Below are positions 27,162 through 36,209 of a DNA stretch of 64,000 bases, one piece after another. Every line of letters starts with the position of its first letter. Within the stretch, counting starts at the first letter, position 1. Location of the stretch: NCBI GenBank assembly GCA_016873435.1, contig VGXF01000003.1:105188-169187 (forward strand), in the 5' to 3' direction. This DNA is from Nitrospira sp. (GTDB lineage Bacteria; Nitrospirota; Nitrospiria; Nitrospirales; Nitrospiraceae). Below the pieces are notes generated by a model. The model was given only the letters and a program-made list of their open reading frames with translations. It was not told where the DNA came from and searched no databases. Position numbers and translations under genes: made by a program.

Positions 27162-28415
27162 ATGTACCGCAAGGTCGTCCTCGACAACGGCGTCCGTCTC
27201 GTCACCGAGCGGATGCCGTCCCTGCGGTCGGTCACGATCGGCATCTGGGTCAACGTCGGTTCGCGCGATGAAGTGGCGGGGGAGGAGGGCTTCTCCCATT
27301 TCATCGAGCACATGTTCTTCAAGGGGACGGCCTCCCGCTCCGCGCTTCAAATCTCACGCGAAATGGACGCGCTCGGCGGCGAGATGAACGCCTTCACCGC
27401 CCGCGAAACCACCACCTACTATGTCAAGGTCCCGGACGAGCAGGTGCGGCCGGCGCTCGCACTGCTCGCCGATCTCTTCCACGGCTCGCGCTTTCCGTCC
27501 GGCGAAATCGAAAAGGAAAAGCTGGTGGTCCTGGAAGAGATGCGCATGGTCCGGGACGATCCCGAGGAATGGGTGCAGGACCTGCACGCCCAGCAGATTT
27601 TCGGAGCGCACCCGCTGGGGCAGCCGATTCTAGGCACGGCGGCCAGCATCACGAAGCTCTCCCGCCGCGACATCCTCGGCTACATCCGGCGCTACTACCA
27701 TCCGCACGAGACGGTCGTGGCCGTCGCCGGCAATTTCGAGCCGAAAACGATGCTGAAACTGCTCGACGCCCACTTCGGCCGCTTCGAGCGGCCAGAGGCG
27801 TCCAAGCGGCACCGGCAGCCGGCCACGCTCCACGGCGGGCTCCAGGTTCACGAGAAGGATCTGGAGCAGGCGCATCTCTGCTTGGGGCTCAGGGGTATCG
27901 CAGTCGAGCACAAGGACCGCTACGCGGCCGCGCTGCTCAATGCCATTCTCGGCGGCAATGTCAGCTCGCGCCTCTTTCAAGAAATCCGCGAGAAGCGGGG
28001 GCTGGCCTACTCAATCTATTCCAGCCTGTCCGCCTACAGTGATGGCGGCATGTGGTCAGTCTACGCGGGCACCCGGCCGGCGGAGGCTGCGCGCACGATT
28101 GGATTGATCCAAAAAGAGATCGCACGGCTCTGCGCGACTAAAATTCCTGGCGACGAGCTGGCCCGGGCCAAGAATCAGATGAAGGGCAGCATCCTGCTGG
28201 GGCTCGAAAGTACGTCCAGCCGCATGAGCAAGCTGGCCAAGGACGAGTTGTATCACAAAAGACGCGTGACGCCGGAGGAGCTCATGTCCGGCATCGATCG
28301 CGTGGACGCGATCCAGTTGCTGAATCTGAGTCGCGCGCTGCTCGATGGGCGCGATCTGGCTGTGGCCGCGCTGGGTCCGGTTTCGCGCCGGGCCCTGTCG
28401 TCCGCACTCAACTAG
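27162..28415 (+). CDS. M16 family zinc peptidase (processing-peptidase-like)
   Basis: 417 residues, one complete M16 unit. The inverted zinc motif H-x-x-E-H is HFIEH (within EGFSHFIEHMFFKGT, near residue 50), with the third ligand Glu expected about 75 residues later. The N-terminus VVLDNGVRLVTERMPSLRSVTIGIWVNVGSRDE is typical of the PqqL/mitochondrial-processing-peptidase group. The position downstream of pnp is common for this protein. No signal peptide. Confidence 0.93.
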   Translation: MYRKVVLDNGVRLVTERMPSLRSVTIGIWVNVGSRDEVAGEEGFSHFIEHMFFKGTASRSALQISREMDALGGEMNAFTARETTTYYVKVPDEQVRPALALLADLFHGSRFPSGEIEKEKLVVLEEMRMVRDDPEEWVQDLHAQQIFGAHPLGQPILGTAASITKLSRRDILGYIRRYYHPHETVVAVAGNFEPKTMLKLLDAHFGRFERPEASKRHRQPATLHGGLQVHEKDLEQAHLCLGLRGIAVEHKDRYAAALLNAILGGNVSSRLFQEIREKRGLAYSIYSSLSAYSDGGMWSVYAGTRPAEAARTIGLIQKEIARLCATKIPGDELARAKNQMKGSILLGLESTSSRMSKLAKDELYHKRRVTPEELMSGIDRVDAIQLLNLSRALLDGRDLAVAALGPVSRRALSSALN

Positions 28416-28499
28416 GCGTCTTTTTTGCTGGTGCCTAACCCGTTGACTTAGCAAGCTTTTTCAGGGTTCTTCACAGCAACTGAAAGGCCAAATATTTCC

Positions 28500-28528
28500 T
28501 TGACAAGGTGTGAGAGTTTCAGTACGAT
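28500..28528 (+). promoter_or_regulatory. Promoter of the secreted-protein pair
   Basis: TTGACA (28500-28505), exact consensus, 17-base spacer, TACGAT (28523-28528). The start near 28535 leaves a ~70-base leader, AT-rich, ending in AAGGAGG (28594-28600). Confidence 0.6.
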
Positions 28529-28608
28529 CCGACCCTGCTTCACCGAGTGAGTTATTTGATAAGCATTTGTGATCGGTTGTTATTTTATTTGTTAAGGAGG
28601 GACGAGTG

Positions 28609-29142
28609 ATGAAGAGAGGAGTCGTTACCGCGGCTGTTTCCTTCTTCTTTGTGGCCGGCCTCGTGATGGCCGGATCTTCCATCGCGGTGGAGACGGGAAC
28701 GTCGACACCGGTGCCACCGTCGGGGCCTGCTGACATCGTGGCAGGCAAGCCGGGAACCTATAAGGCTGAAACGGTCAAGACGCTCAAGGGCCGTGTCTGG
28801 TCCCAGTGGGCGGACAATCCCGAAAAGGAGCTCCTGTTCGGGATTCAGTATTGGAACACGGCCGAGCCGGCTTCGGGCACCCCGAGCGGGCGGTCTTCGT
28901 CTGACATGGATGTGCGGCCTCCGGATCCTCTGTTTGTCTGCTGCGCCTGGGGTTTCACCGGCGGCACCGAGAAGAACAATCCCTACGCCGGCTGGTATCA
29001 CGCGGCTCAGACCGTCCGTCTGAACGTCAAGGACAAGAGCCTGATGGACAAGATCATCAAGGCGTCGCAGGAGCTCACGGCTCTGGAAGTGACGCTGGAT
29101 GGCCGGACGATCACCGACTTCAAGGTGTTGAAGAAGGACTAA
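28609..29142 (+). CDS. Secreted protein of unknown function A
   Basis: 177 residues. ATG 28609 has AAGGAGG eight bases upstream; a GTG at 28606 is less well spaced. Signal peptide about residues 1-26 (VVTAAVSFFFVAGLVMAGSSIA). The mature part begins Thr/Pro-rich, then a globular region containing KTLKGRVWSQWADNPEKELLFGIQYW, paired Cys (FVCCAWGF) and a C-terminus LEVTLDGRTITDFKVLKKD. No family recognised. A perfect ribosome binding site and consensus -35 suggest strong expression. Pairs with the gene at 29207. Confidence 0.85.
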   Translation: MKRGVVTAAVSFFFVAGLVMAGSSIAVETGTSTPVPPSGPADIVAGKPGTYKAETVKTLKGRVWSQWADNPEKELLFGIQYWNTAEPASGTPSGRSSSDMDVRPPDPLFVCCAWGFTGGTEKNNPYAGWYHAAQTVRLNVKDKSLMDKIIKASQELTALEVTLDGRTITDFKVLKKD

Positions 29143-29206
29143 GCCGGACGGCGCAACGACCATTTATTTCCAGACAGTCATTTCGGTTTTTAAGGAGGGA
29201 GCAATC

Positions 29207-29881
29207 ATGAGAGTTCATAAGACAGGCTGGGCGTTCCTCGCCGCCGTGGCCCTGGTGGTCTGTGTGGCTTCGAGCGCGCTGGCCATCGAAGCGTTCCAGG
29301 AGCGATTTGAATGGGGCGACATGAGCAAGCCGACCACGCTACAGGGACGGGTGATCATCCTCGATCCCTACGATGAAGCGGTCTGGATCAACGTGGCCGT
29401 ATTCGGCGGCAATGCCGAGAGCGGGTATTTCTGGCAGAAAATTCACCCGGGCAAGAATCTGAAGTTCTACGCGGATAAGGGGGCTTGGGACACGCTGAAA
29501 AAGCTGGCCCGTCCGCATGCGGGACCGGCGGCAGCCAAGGACGTGCCGCCCTCGTCCTCGACGGCGCTGGTCGAGTTCACCGTGCATGAAACTGAACAGA
29601 ACCATCGTGTGATCACGGCGGTGAAGCAACTGCCTGAAATTGCGGGTGAACCGAGCAAGCCGCGTGGTATCCGTGCGCTGAAGGAAGCGGCCTGCGTGAG
29701 CAAGGACGAGACCGATGCCGGCTGTGCGGCGGCGAAGCAGGCGCTGAACACTGCTCCGAAAGGTGCAGGCAAAGTAGGCATGCAATATGATGTGCTCCTC
29801 CCCGGTGGCAAGCCGGTGGGTGGGTTGACCCCCTGGACGGCTGCCTACAACCAAGGTGGCGCAAGCAGCGGCGGGCACTAA
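29207..29881 (+). CDS. Secreted protein of unknown function B
   Basis: 224 residues with signal peptide 1-26 (AFLAAVALVVCVASSALA). The mature part has a beta-rich first half (TTLQGRVIILDPYDEAVWINVAVFGG) and a lower-complexity C-terminus (GQYDVL... ending NQGGASSGGH); two Cys near positions 164 and 174. AAGGAGGG precedes the ATG. Separated from secreted protein A by 64 bases and followed by a terminator, so the two form an operon. Function unknown. Confidence 0.85.
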   Translation: MRVHKTGWAFLAAVALVVCVASSALAIEAFQERFEWGDMSKPTTLQGRVIILDPYDEAVWINVAVFGGNAESGYFWQKIHPGKNLKFYADKGAWDTLKKLARPHAGPAAAKDVPPSSSTALVEFTVHETEQNHRVITAVKQLPEIAGEPSKPRGIRALKEAACVSKDETDAGCAAAKQALNTAPKGAGKVGMQYDVLLPGGKPVGGLTPWTAAYNQGGASSGGH

Positions 29882-29902
29882 GCCGCAGTTCCAGTGATTC
29901 TT

Positions 29903-29945
29903 AAAGGGGGCGGGGTTCCGAAAGGGGGCCCCGCCCCTTTTATTT
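29903..29945. terminator. Terminator between the secreted pair and mutS
   Basis: GGGGCGGGG (29907-29915) pairs with CCCCGCCCC (29929-29937), followed by TTTTATTT on the plus strand; the A-run on the left gives T's on the minus strand, so it can serve both convergent units. Confidence 0.8.
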
Positions 29946-32567
29946 CTGGTGCTCGTCGTCGAGTTTCCGCTGCAGCTCGGCCAGGCGGTTCATGGCCTCG
30001 AGTGGGGTCATAGAGAAGAGATCGATCTGGCGGACCGCCTCGATAAGAGGATGTGGCGTGGGCAGGGTGGGATCGGGAGCCGTCAATCCTAGCTGCGTCT
30101 GCGGGCCTGGCGGCACCGAGACCGGTGGCTGTTCCAGTTGCGCCAAGACTTCCTTCGCCCGGTGGATAACGGGGGCGGGCAGGCCGGCCAATTGGGCCAC
30201 GTGGATACCGTAGCTCCGGTCGGCGCCGCCCGCCACGATCTTTCTCAAAAACAGTACGGTTTCGTTCTGTTCCTTGACCGCCACCGTGTAGTTCTTGACG
30301 CCCTCGTGCCGGGTGGCCAGGTCCGTCATTTCGTGGTAGTGCGTGGCGAACATCGTCCGCGCACCGACGTGGGCGCGGTCCTGAATGTATTCTGCAACGG
30401 CCCAGGCGATACTGAGGCCGTCATAGGTGCTGGTGCCGCGCCCGATCTCGTCCAACACGATGAGACTTCGCGCGGTGGCGCTGTTGAGGATCTGCGCCGT
30501 CTCGGTCATCTCCACCATGAAGGTGCTCTGGCCCGCGGCTAGGTTATCGGAGGCGCCGACTCTCGTGAAAATCCGGTCGACGAGGCCGATGTGGGCCGAG
30601 CGGGCCGGCACGAAGCCACCCATCTGGGCCATCAGCACGATTAACGCGACCTGCCTGAGATAGGTACTCTTGCCGGCCATGTTGGGGCCGGTGAGGATCA
30701 GCAGCCGGCTCGCGTCCAGGTCGAGCATCGTGTCGTTGGGCACGAAGCCCTGTGGCAGGTCCAGCCGCTCCACGACCGGATGGCGGCCGTCGGCGATGCG
30801 AATCTCCCCACCGTCGTCCACGGCGGGCCGCGCGTAGCCGTTGAGCGCAGCTGTTTCCGCGAGCGATGCCAGCACGTCGAGCAGGGCGAGGGCGGCTCCC
30901 ATCGTCTGGATACGGGCGGTCTCCCGCGCCAGTTGCACCCGGATGTGCTCGAAGAGCTCCTGTTCGAGTGCCTTCTGCTTCAGGTCGGCGCCGGTGACCT
31001 TGTCCTCCAACTCCTTCAATGCCGGCGTGATGAACCGCTCGGCGTTGGCCAGCGTCTGCTTGCGGCTGTAGTCGGCGGGAACCTTCGCCAGGTTGGTTTT
31101 CGTGATCTCGATGTAGTAGCCGAAGACCTGGTTGAAGCGGACCTTGAGTGAGTCGATGCCGGTCCGCTCGCGCTCGCGCGCTTCCAATTGCGCGAGCCAG
31201 TGTTTCCCGTCCCGCCCGATCGTCCGTAACGCGTCGAGCGCAGGGTCATAGCCTTCGCAGATGATGCCACCGTCGCGGACAGATACCGGCGCCTCCGGCA
31301 GGATGGTCTTCTCGATGAGCGCATGCACGTCGGCGAGGTTGTCCCAGGCTTCGCCCATCTCGCGCAGCATGGGGGCCTTCCCGGCCGCCACCCGCGCGCG
31401 GAGTTCCGGGAGAGCTGCGACGGACTGCTTGAGCGCCAGCAGATCGCGCGGCGAGGCTGCCCCTAGCGAGATGCGGCTGCTGAGGCGCAGCATGTCCTGC
31501 ACGGTCCGCAAGGCCGTCCGGATGGCAGTACGGGATTCGAGCGACCGGAGCAGTTCCTCCACGGCGTCGAGCCGCGCGCGGATCGGCTCGACGCGGACGA
31601 GCGGGCGGACAATCCAATCACGCAGCAGGCGGCTCCCCATCGTGGTGACGGTGCGATCCAGCACGGCAAGCAGCGTGGCGTCTTCGCGGCCTGCCACCAG
31701 CGGGCGGGCCAGCTCGAGATTGCGGATCGTCGCGCCGTCCAGGTGCATCTCATCGCCGGCCCGGCGGACGCGCAGCCCGCGCAGGTGCGCGAGACTGGCC
31801 GTCGGCCGCGTCTCCTTCAAATACCGCACGAGCGCGCCCGCCGCCTGAATGCCGGCCGACAGGCCCTGGCAGCCAAAACCGTCCAGCGAGGCCGTGCGGA
31901 ACTGCTCGATCAGTGTACGTTCGGTCTCGCGGGGGTCAAACACAGACGGATCCTGGGCGCAGGGTCGCGTCCCGCCTAGTCCGGTGCAGACGTCACGGAC
32001 CGGCCCGGCGAGCGTCGCGGGGTAGAGCAGTTCGCGGGGGTCCACCCGCACCAGTTCATCCCGAAGATTTCCCAGCACCTGGGCGCCGGAACATTCCGTC
32101 ACCCAGAATTCCCCGGTGGAGAGTTCTAGCGTGGCCAATCCGATAACGGAGTCGTCGCGCGGCGCGGGGCAGACCGAAGCCAGAAAATTGGCTTCCGCAG
32201 GGGTGAGTAATTCGGCGTCTGTCAGGGTGCCGGGGGTGTAGAGGCGGACGACTTCGCGGCGCACGAGGCCCTTGGCGAGTTTCGGATCCTCGACCTGGTC
32301 ACACAGAGCGACGGTCTTCCCGGCTTTCAGCAATTTGGCGATGTAGCCGGTGGCGGCATGGTAGGGCACGCCACAGAGGGGCACGGGCGCGGCGCTCGAC
32401 TTGTCACGTGAGGTGAGGGCGATCGACAGAAGCCGGGAGGCTTCTTCCGCATCCTCGTAGAACATTTCATAGAAATCGCCAACACGGAAAAACAGAATGG
32501 CATTTCCGTAGGCGCGCTTCACCTCGCGGTATTGGCGCATGAGGGGAGTCAGATCGGAATCGGTCAT
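29940..32567 (-). CDS. mutS: DNA mismatch repair protein MutS
   Basis: 875 residues from the ATG at 32567 (MTDSDLTPLMRQYREVKRAYGNAILFFRVGDFYEMFYEDAEEA, a canonical MutS start whose Phe-x-Glu mismatch-reading motif is FYEMFYED; the open frame runs 101 codons further upstream but without homology). The C-terminal ATPase has GPNMAGKSTYLRQ, then DEIGRGTSTYDG and ATHYHE. Recognises mismatches with MutL, which is not in this window. Confidence 0.97.
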   Translation of the reverse strand: MTDSDLTPLMRQYREVKRAYGNAILFFRVGDFYEMFYEDAEEASRLLSIALTSRDKSSAAPVPLCGVPYHAATGYIAKLLKAGKTVALCDQVEDPKLAKGLVRREVVRLYTPGTLTDAELLTPAEANFLASVCPAPRDDSVIGLATLELSTGEFWVTECSGAQVLGNLRDELVRVDPRELLYPATLAGPVRDVCTGLGGTRPCAQDPSVFDPRETERTLIEQFRTASLDGFGCQGLSAGIQAAGALVRYLKETRPTASLAHLRGLRVRRAGDEMHLDGATIRNLELARPLVAGREDATLLAVLDRTVTTMGSRLLRDWIVRPLVRVEPIRARLDAVEELLRSLESRTAIRTALRTVQDMLRLSSRISLGAASPRDLLALKQSVAALPELRARVAAGKAPMLREMGEAWDNLADVHALIEKTILPEAPVSVRDGGIICEGYDPALDALRTIGRDGKHWLAQLEARERERTGIDSLKVRFNQVFGYYIEITKTNLAKVPADYSRKQTLANAERFITPALKELEDKVTGADLKQKALEQELFEHIRVQLARETARIQTMGAALALLDVLASLAETAALNGYARPAVDDGGEIRIADGRHPVVERLDLPQGFVPNDTMLDLDASRLLILTGPNMAGKSTYLRQVALIVLMAQMGGFVPARSAHIGLVDRIFTRVGASDNLAAGQSTFMVEMTETAQILNSATARSLIVLDEIGRGTSTYDGLSIAWAVAEYIQDRAHVGARTMFATHYHEMTDLATRHEGVKNYTVAVKEQNETVLFLRKIVAGGADRSYGIHVAQLAGLPAPVIHRAKEVLAQLEQPPVSVPPGPQTQLGLTAPDPTLPTPHPLIEAVRQIDLFSMTPLEAMNRLAELQRKLDDEHQK

Positions 32568-32685
32568 CTCAAAGAATCCTGGTCCACGGGCAACATCGGC
32601 GCCCTTGTTTTCGTGCCGATTCAAAAAGCGCCGGGCGCGGGCCATTGCACCACGGCCGCATCCGCAGCGCGGGGGGCGGGGGCAC

Positions 32686-33021
32686 TCATCCCGTCTGGTC
32701 GTCGGCCGGTTCAGATGCCGACGGCTGCTCGCCGGCCGTTCCGCGCTGCTGCTCGCGCAGTTGGTCGAGTTCGGCCTCGGCCTCCTGGAGCTGCTTGCTC
32801 CGGCGGCGCAGCGCGATTCTGCCCTTGACCCAGGCGGGAAAGAGCAGGATGGAGGAGACCAGGAGGCCAATCACGAAGGCGCTGAGGATCGGCACGTAGA
32901 CCCTCGTCTCGGCCGTTTTCAATCCGAAGAAATAGCGTAGCGTGACGACCGGTTCCTGGTTCTGCAGGAAAAAGCTCAGCGAGAGCGCCAGCAGGATGCA
33001 CACGAGGACCAGGCGGATCAT
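32686..33021 (-). CDS. LapA-domain (DUF1049) membrane protein
   Basis: 111 residues. Two membrane spans (residues about 2-20 and 42-64, VPILSAFVIGLLVSSILLFPAW) with the LapA motif LQNQEPVVTLRYFFG between them, then a Glu/Gln-rich coiled coil. LapA/LapB proteins in other bacteria link lipopolysaccharide synthesis control. It overlaps the HIT gene by ATGA. Confidence 0.88.
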   Translation of the reverse strand: MIRLVLVCILLALSLSFFLQNQEPVVTLRYFFGLKTAETRVYVPILSAFVIGLLVSSILLFPAWVKGRIALRRRSKQLQEAEAELDQLREQQRGTAGEQPSASEPADDQTG

Positions 33022-33533
33022 CGGCGGGTCCGTTTCTTGCTGGGCATCGTCAGTGCCTCGAAGCGCGCCCTGAGCTTCCGGTAAGTGGCGTGCAGATGTT
33101 CCGGCATCACGCGAACGGCACCGAGCAGGGGCATGAAGTTTGTGTCGCCGTTCCAGCGCGGCACGATGTGGAGATGCACGTGACTGTCGATGCCGGCGCC
33201 GGCGGCCCGTCCCAGGTTGAGCCCGACGTTGAAGCCTTCCGGCTGCATCTCCGTGCGTAGGACTTTCAAGGCCAGTCGGGTGAGGCGCATCAGGTCCAGC
33301 GAGACGTCATCGGGGAGCTGCTCCAGTGTTCTGACGTGCCGATAGGGCGCGATCAAGAGATGGCCGTTGTTGTAGGGAAAGAGGTTCATCATGATGAAGC
33401 CGTGCTTTCCGCGATGGAGCAGGAGGTTGGCAGCGTCCCGCCGCGCGCGCGGTTTGAGGCAGAAAATGCAGCCGGCCGGCGTGCGTGCGCGCTTGATATA
33501 GGCCATGCGCCAGGGCGCCCAGAGCACCTTCAT
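33018..33533 (-). CDS. HIT family hydrolase/phosphorylase
   Basis: 171 residues. Histidine triad H-V-H-L-H-I-V-P-R near residue 118; N-terminal C-x2-C (CIFC) as in zinc-binding HIT proteins. LWAPWRMAYI at the start matches the AP4A-phosphorylase-like branch of the family. Nucleotide hydrolysis or transfer is the likely activity; the exact substrate is unknown. Precedes the LapA gene with ATGA overlap. Confidence 0.92.
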   Translation of the reverse strand: MKVLWAPWRMAYIKRARTPAGCIFCLKPRARRDAANLLLHRGKHGFIMMNLFPYNNGHLLIAPYRHVRTLEQLPDDVSLDLMRLTRLALKVLRTEMQPEGFNVGLNLGRAAGAGIDSHVHLHIVPRWNGDTNFMPLLGAVRVMPEHLHATYRKLRARFEALTMPSKKRTRR

Positions 33534-33549
33534 CGGGACGGTCTCCTTT

Positions 33550-34098
33550 TCACAAGCCCGGGGCCCGTTGCCTTGCGGTCAATTGCATCAGCAGGCGCTG
33601 GGCCCGCGCGCCCCGCGCGACAAACCGCAGTTTGCGCGAAGTGGGGCCATGATGCTGCAGATAAATCTCTAGCCGGGCAACCGGCAAGTCGATGCCGGCC
33701 CTGTCTGCCCATTCGATCGCCGTCACCGTCTTGCCGTCGTCGTAATCCGACAGGCCGAGCTGCGCCAATTCCACCGCCGACTCGATCCGGTACAGGTCCG
33801 CGTGTGCCAGGCGCAGGCGCCCACGGTACTCGTGAATCAACACAAAGGTCGGGCTGCTGACGCCTTCCGGCGAAGCGCCTAGCCCGGCGGCAATGCCGCG
33901 CACCAGCGCCGTCTTGCCCGCGCCCAATTCTCCGTAGAGCGCCAGCACGTCGCCGCCTTTCAGGGCCCGACCCAGCCGCCGACCCAGCCGCTCCGTGTCC
34001 GGCGGGGATTGTGCCAGATACTGCCACGTGTCCGAAAGGCGGGGCCGCCGTGCCGGGGACGGACGGCGCCGCCTGCGTGCCCTAGTCGCGCGCGTCAT
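33550..34098 (-). CDS. tsaE: tRNA threonylcarbamoyladenosine biosynthesis ATPase TsaE
   Basis: 182 residues from ATG 34098, overlapping the end of the previous gene by 17 bases. Walker A GELGAGKTALVRGI, then SSPTFVLIHEYRG, HADLYRIESAVE and the IEWADR motif are diagnostic. It works with TsaB/C/D (not in window) to make t6A37 in tRNA. Arg-rich N-terminus before residue 20 may be untranslated if a later start is used. Confidence 0.95.
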   Translation of the reverse strand: MTRATRARRRRRPSPARRPRLSDTWQYLAQSPPDTERLGRRLGRALKGGDVLALYGELGAGKTALVRGIAAGLGASPEGVSSPTFVLIHEYRGRLRLAHADLYRIESAVELAQLGLSDYDDGKTVTAIEWADRAGIDLPVARLEIYLQHHGPTSRKLRFVARGARAQRLLMQLTARQRAPGL

Positions 34099-35641
34099 GG
34101 AGGACGTCGATGAGAGCATGGGGAATCTGCTCGATGACGTCGCCGGCAATCAGGCCGGCCATCCCCGTCTGCGCGGCGGCGAGGTCGCCGGCAAGGCCAT
34201 GCAGATAAACGCCCGCGCAGGCAGCGTCCCACGGCGCGAGTCCCTGCGCCAGCAGACCGACGAGCATGCCCGTGAGCACGTCGCCAGTTCCGGCGGTTGC
34301 CATGCCCGGATTACCCGTCGGGCAGACCGCCGCGTGGCCATCCGGATGCGCGACGACGGTGCGGGCGCCCTTGAGCACAAGTATCACCCGGTGTGTCTGC
34401 GCGAATCTCACGGCGGATCCGATACGGTCGGCGTTGATCGCCGAAGTCGTCGTGTCCACCAGCCGGGCCATCTCGCCAGGATGGGGCGTTGCGATTGGTG
34501 GCTGCTTGCATTCCGTCAGCCGGGCGGTCCGTCCGGCCAGCGCGTTGAGCGCATCGGCGTCGAGCACGGATGGCTTGTCCAATCTCGGCACGAGCGTCTG
34601 GATCAGCTCGATGGTTTCCGGATGGGTCGAGAGACCGGGGCCGATGGCCACTGCGGTCCGCGCACGGACAAACGAGAGCAATTCTTCCAATCCGGTCCGC
34701 GCGAGCGTCTGCGCCTTCGTGTCGGGCATGGGCACGGTCATGGCCTCGAGCAGCTTGGCTTCGAGCACGTCGTTGACGCCCGCCGGGGTGGCGACCGTGA
34801 CGAGGCCGGCGCCGATGCGCAGCGCGGCCTTCGCGGCCAGGGCTGCCGCTCCGGTTTTTCCGACCGAGCCCGCGATGATGCCGGCATGGCCGTAGGTGCC
34901 CTTGTGGGAGGCCGGCCGGCGATCGGGAACCAGGCGGCGGACCGCCGCGTGCGTGAGGAGCGCGACGCGGCTGTCGGGGGCCGCCACGAAATCGGACGGG
35001 ATGCCGATGTCGGCGACCTCCACTGCGCCTGCATGATCGAGTCCCGCGCCCGTGTAGAGTCCCAGTTTTGGCAGGCCGAACGTGACGGTGAGATCTGCGC
35101 GCACGGCGGTGCCCAGGACGGTCCCCGTGTCGGCGTGGATGCCGGAGGGCAGGTCAACCGCCACAACCGGCCGCCCGGCATCGTTGATCGCCTCGATCGC
35201 TCCGTGGTAGGCCTCCGCGACCGGCGTCGACAGGCCGGTGCCCAGCAGCGCGTCTACGATCAGCTCGCTCTGTGCCAGCGCGGCGCGAAGCGCCGCTGGT
35301 GTTGGAGTAACCGAAACGGACTGTGCGCGGGCCGCTGCAACAAAGCGGCGATGCATGGTTTTGGCATCGCCGCTCAGATCTCCCGGCTTAGCCAGGAGCA
35401 GGATGCGGACCTTCGCGCAGGATTTTTTCAGGAGGCGGCCGACGACGAACCCGTCGCCGCCGTTGTTGCCCTTGCCGCACACAATCGTGATGGTCCGCCC
35501 GGCCAGCGGCCCATAGAGCCGTTCCATTGCCGCTACCACGCTGCGGCCGGCCCGCTCCATGAGAGTCAGCCCCGGTATCTTCGCCTCCGTGATGGTCCGG
35601 CGGTCCAGTGCACGCATCTGTGCGGCGGTGACGATCTTCAT
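34082..35641 (-). CDS. nnrD: Bifunctional NAD(P)H-hydrate epimerase / ADP-dependent dehydratase
   Basis: 519 residues from ATG 35641 (an upstream GTG exists). The N-terminal YjeF_N epimerase (KIVTAAQMRALDRRTI, VCGKGNNGGDGFVVGRLL) is fused to the C-terminal carbohydrate-kinase-like dehydratase (KGTYGHAGIIAGSVGKTGAAALAAKAAL, ATAGTGDVLTGMLVGLLAQ). Repairs damaged, hydrated NADH/NADPH. Close to tsaE (17-base overlap), a common arrangement. Confidence 0.96.
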   Translation of the reverse strand: MKIVTAAQMRALDRRTITEAKIPGLTLMERAGRSVVAAMERLYGPLAGRTITIVCGKGNNGGDGFVVGRLLKKSCAKVRILLLAKPGDLSGDAKTMHRRFVAAARAQSVSVTPTPAALRAALAQSELIVDALLGTGLSTPVAEAYHGAIEAINDAGRPVVAVDLPSGIHADTGTVLGTAVRADLTVTFGLPKLGLYTGAGLDHAGAVEVADIGIPSDFVAAPDSRVALLTHAAVRRLVPDRRPASHKGTYGHAGIIAGSVGKTGAAALAAKAALRIGAGLVTVATPAGVNDVLEAKLLEAMTVPMPDTKAQTLARTGLEELLSFVRARTAVAIGPGLSTHPETIELIQTLVPRLDKPSVLDADALNALAGRTARLTECKQPPIATPHPGEMARLVDTTTSAINADRIGSAVRFAQTHRVILVLKGARTVVAHPDGHAAVCPTGNPGMATAGTGDVLTGMLVGLLAQGLAPWDAACAGVYLHGLAGDLAAAQTGMAGLIAGDVIEQIPHALIDVLHDARD

Positions 35642-35747
35642 TGGTCCTCGGAACACAGGGGCAATGGCCTAGCGCGTAGACTGCAGAACGCCCCCACCGT
35701 GGCGTCCGGTCTCTTGCCATAAGCGCGCAGCCACACGCTATAAGCTC

Positions 35748-36131
35748 TTAGCCGTCTTTTGTCAGCACGACCTGGGCGACGGCGTAATCTGTGTCGTGCG
35801 ACAGACTCAGCTGGATGTCCGTGACACCGGCGCGTGTCATGAGCGTTTTCACGCGGCCGGACACGGTGGCGCGCGGGCGGCCCGAGCGGTCGTTGAGCAC
35901 TTCGATGTCGCGCCAGCGGACCCCGTCTGCCCAGCCGATGCCCAGCGCCTTGAGCAGGGCCTCCTTCGCGGCAAACCGCCCGGCGAGCGAGGCGTAGGGG
36001 GAGGCTTTTTTCATGCAGGCACGGCGCTCCGTCGGCGTGTAGAGCCGGTCGAGAAAACGCGCTTTCCACCGGTCCGCGATGGTCCGCACACGGTCGATTT
36101 TGACAAGGTCAAGCCCAATGCCGACGATCAT
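35748..36131 (-). CDS. acpS: Holo-[acyl-carrier-protein] synthase
   Basis: 127 residues from ATG 36131, whose protein begins MIVGIGLDLVKIDRV, the AcpS signature; codons further upstream are non-homologous. FAAKEALLKALG and the SHDTDYAVAQVVL end are conserved. Transfers 4'-phosphopantetheine to ACP. Sits between nnrD and pdxJ, the usual pdxJ-acpS-nnrE order. Confidence 0.95.
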   Translation of the reverse strand: MIVGIGLDLVKIDRVRTIADRWKARFLDRLYTPTERRACMKKASPYASLAGRFAAKEALLKALGIGWADGVRWRDIEVLNDRSGRPRATVSGRVKTLMTRAGVTDIQLSLSHDTDYAVAQVVLTKDG

Positions 36132-36209
36132 CGCGTTACTCCGCTTCGCGCAGGCAAGAGACGCAAAACATGCGGCCGGCGGCAACGGGGACGCATCCCC
36201 CCGAGCCTC

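Noticed and set aside
33995..35722. A 575-codon plus-strand frame opposite tsaE and nnrD
   Set aside because: Arg/Gly-rich translation with no motif; the minus-strand genes carry all conserved signatures.
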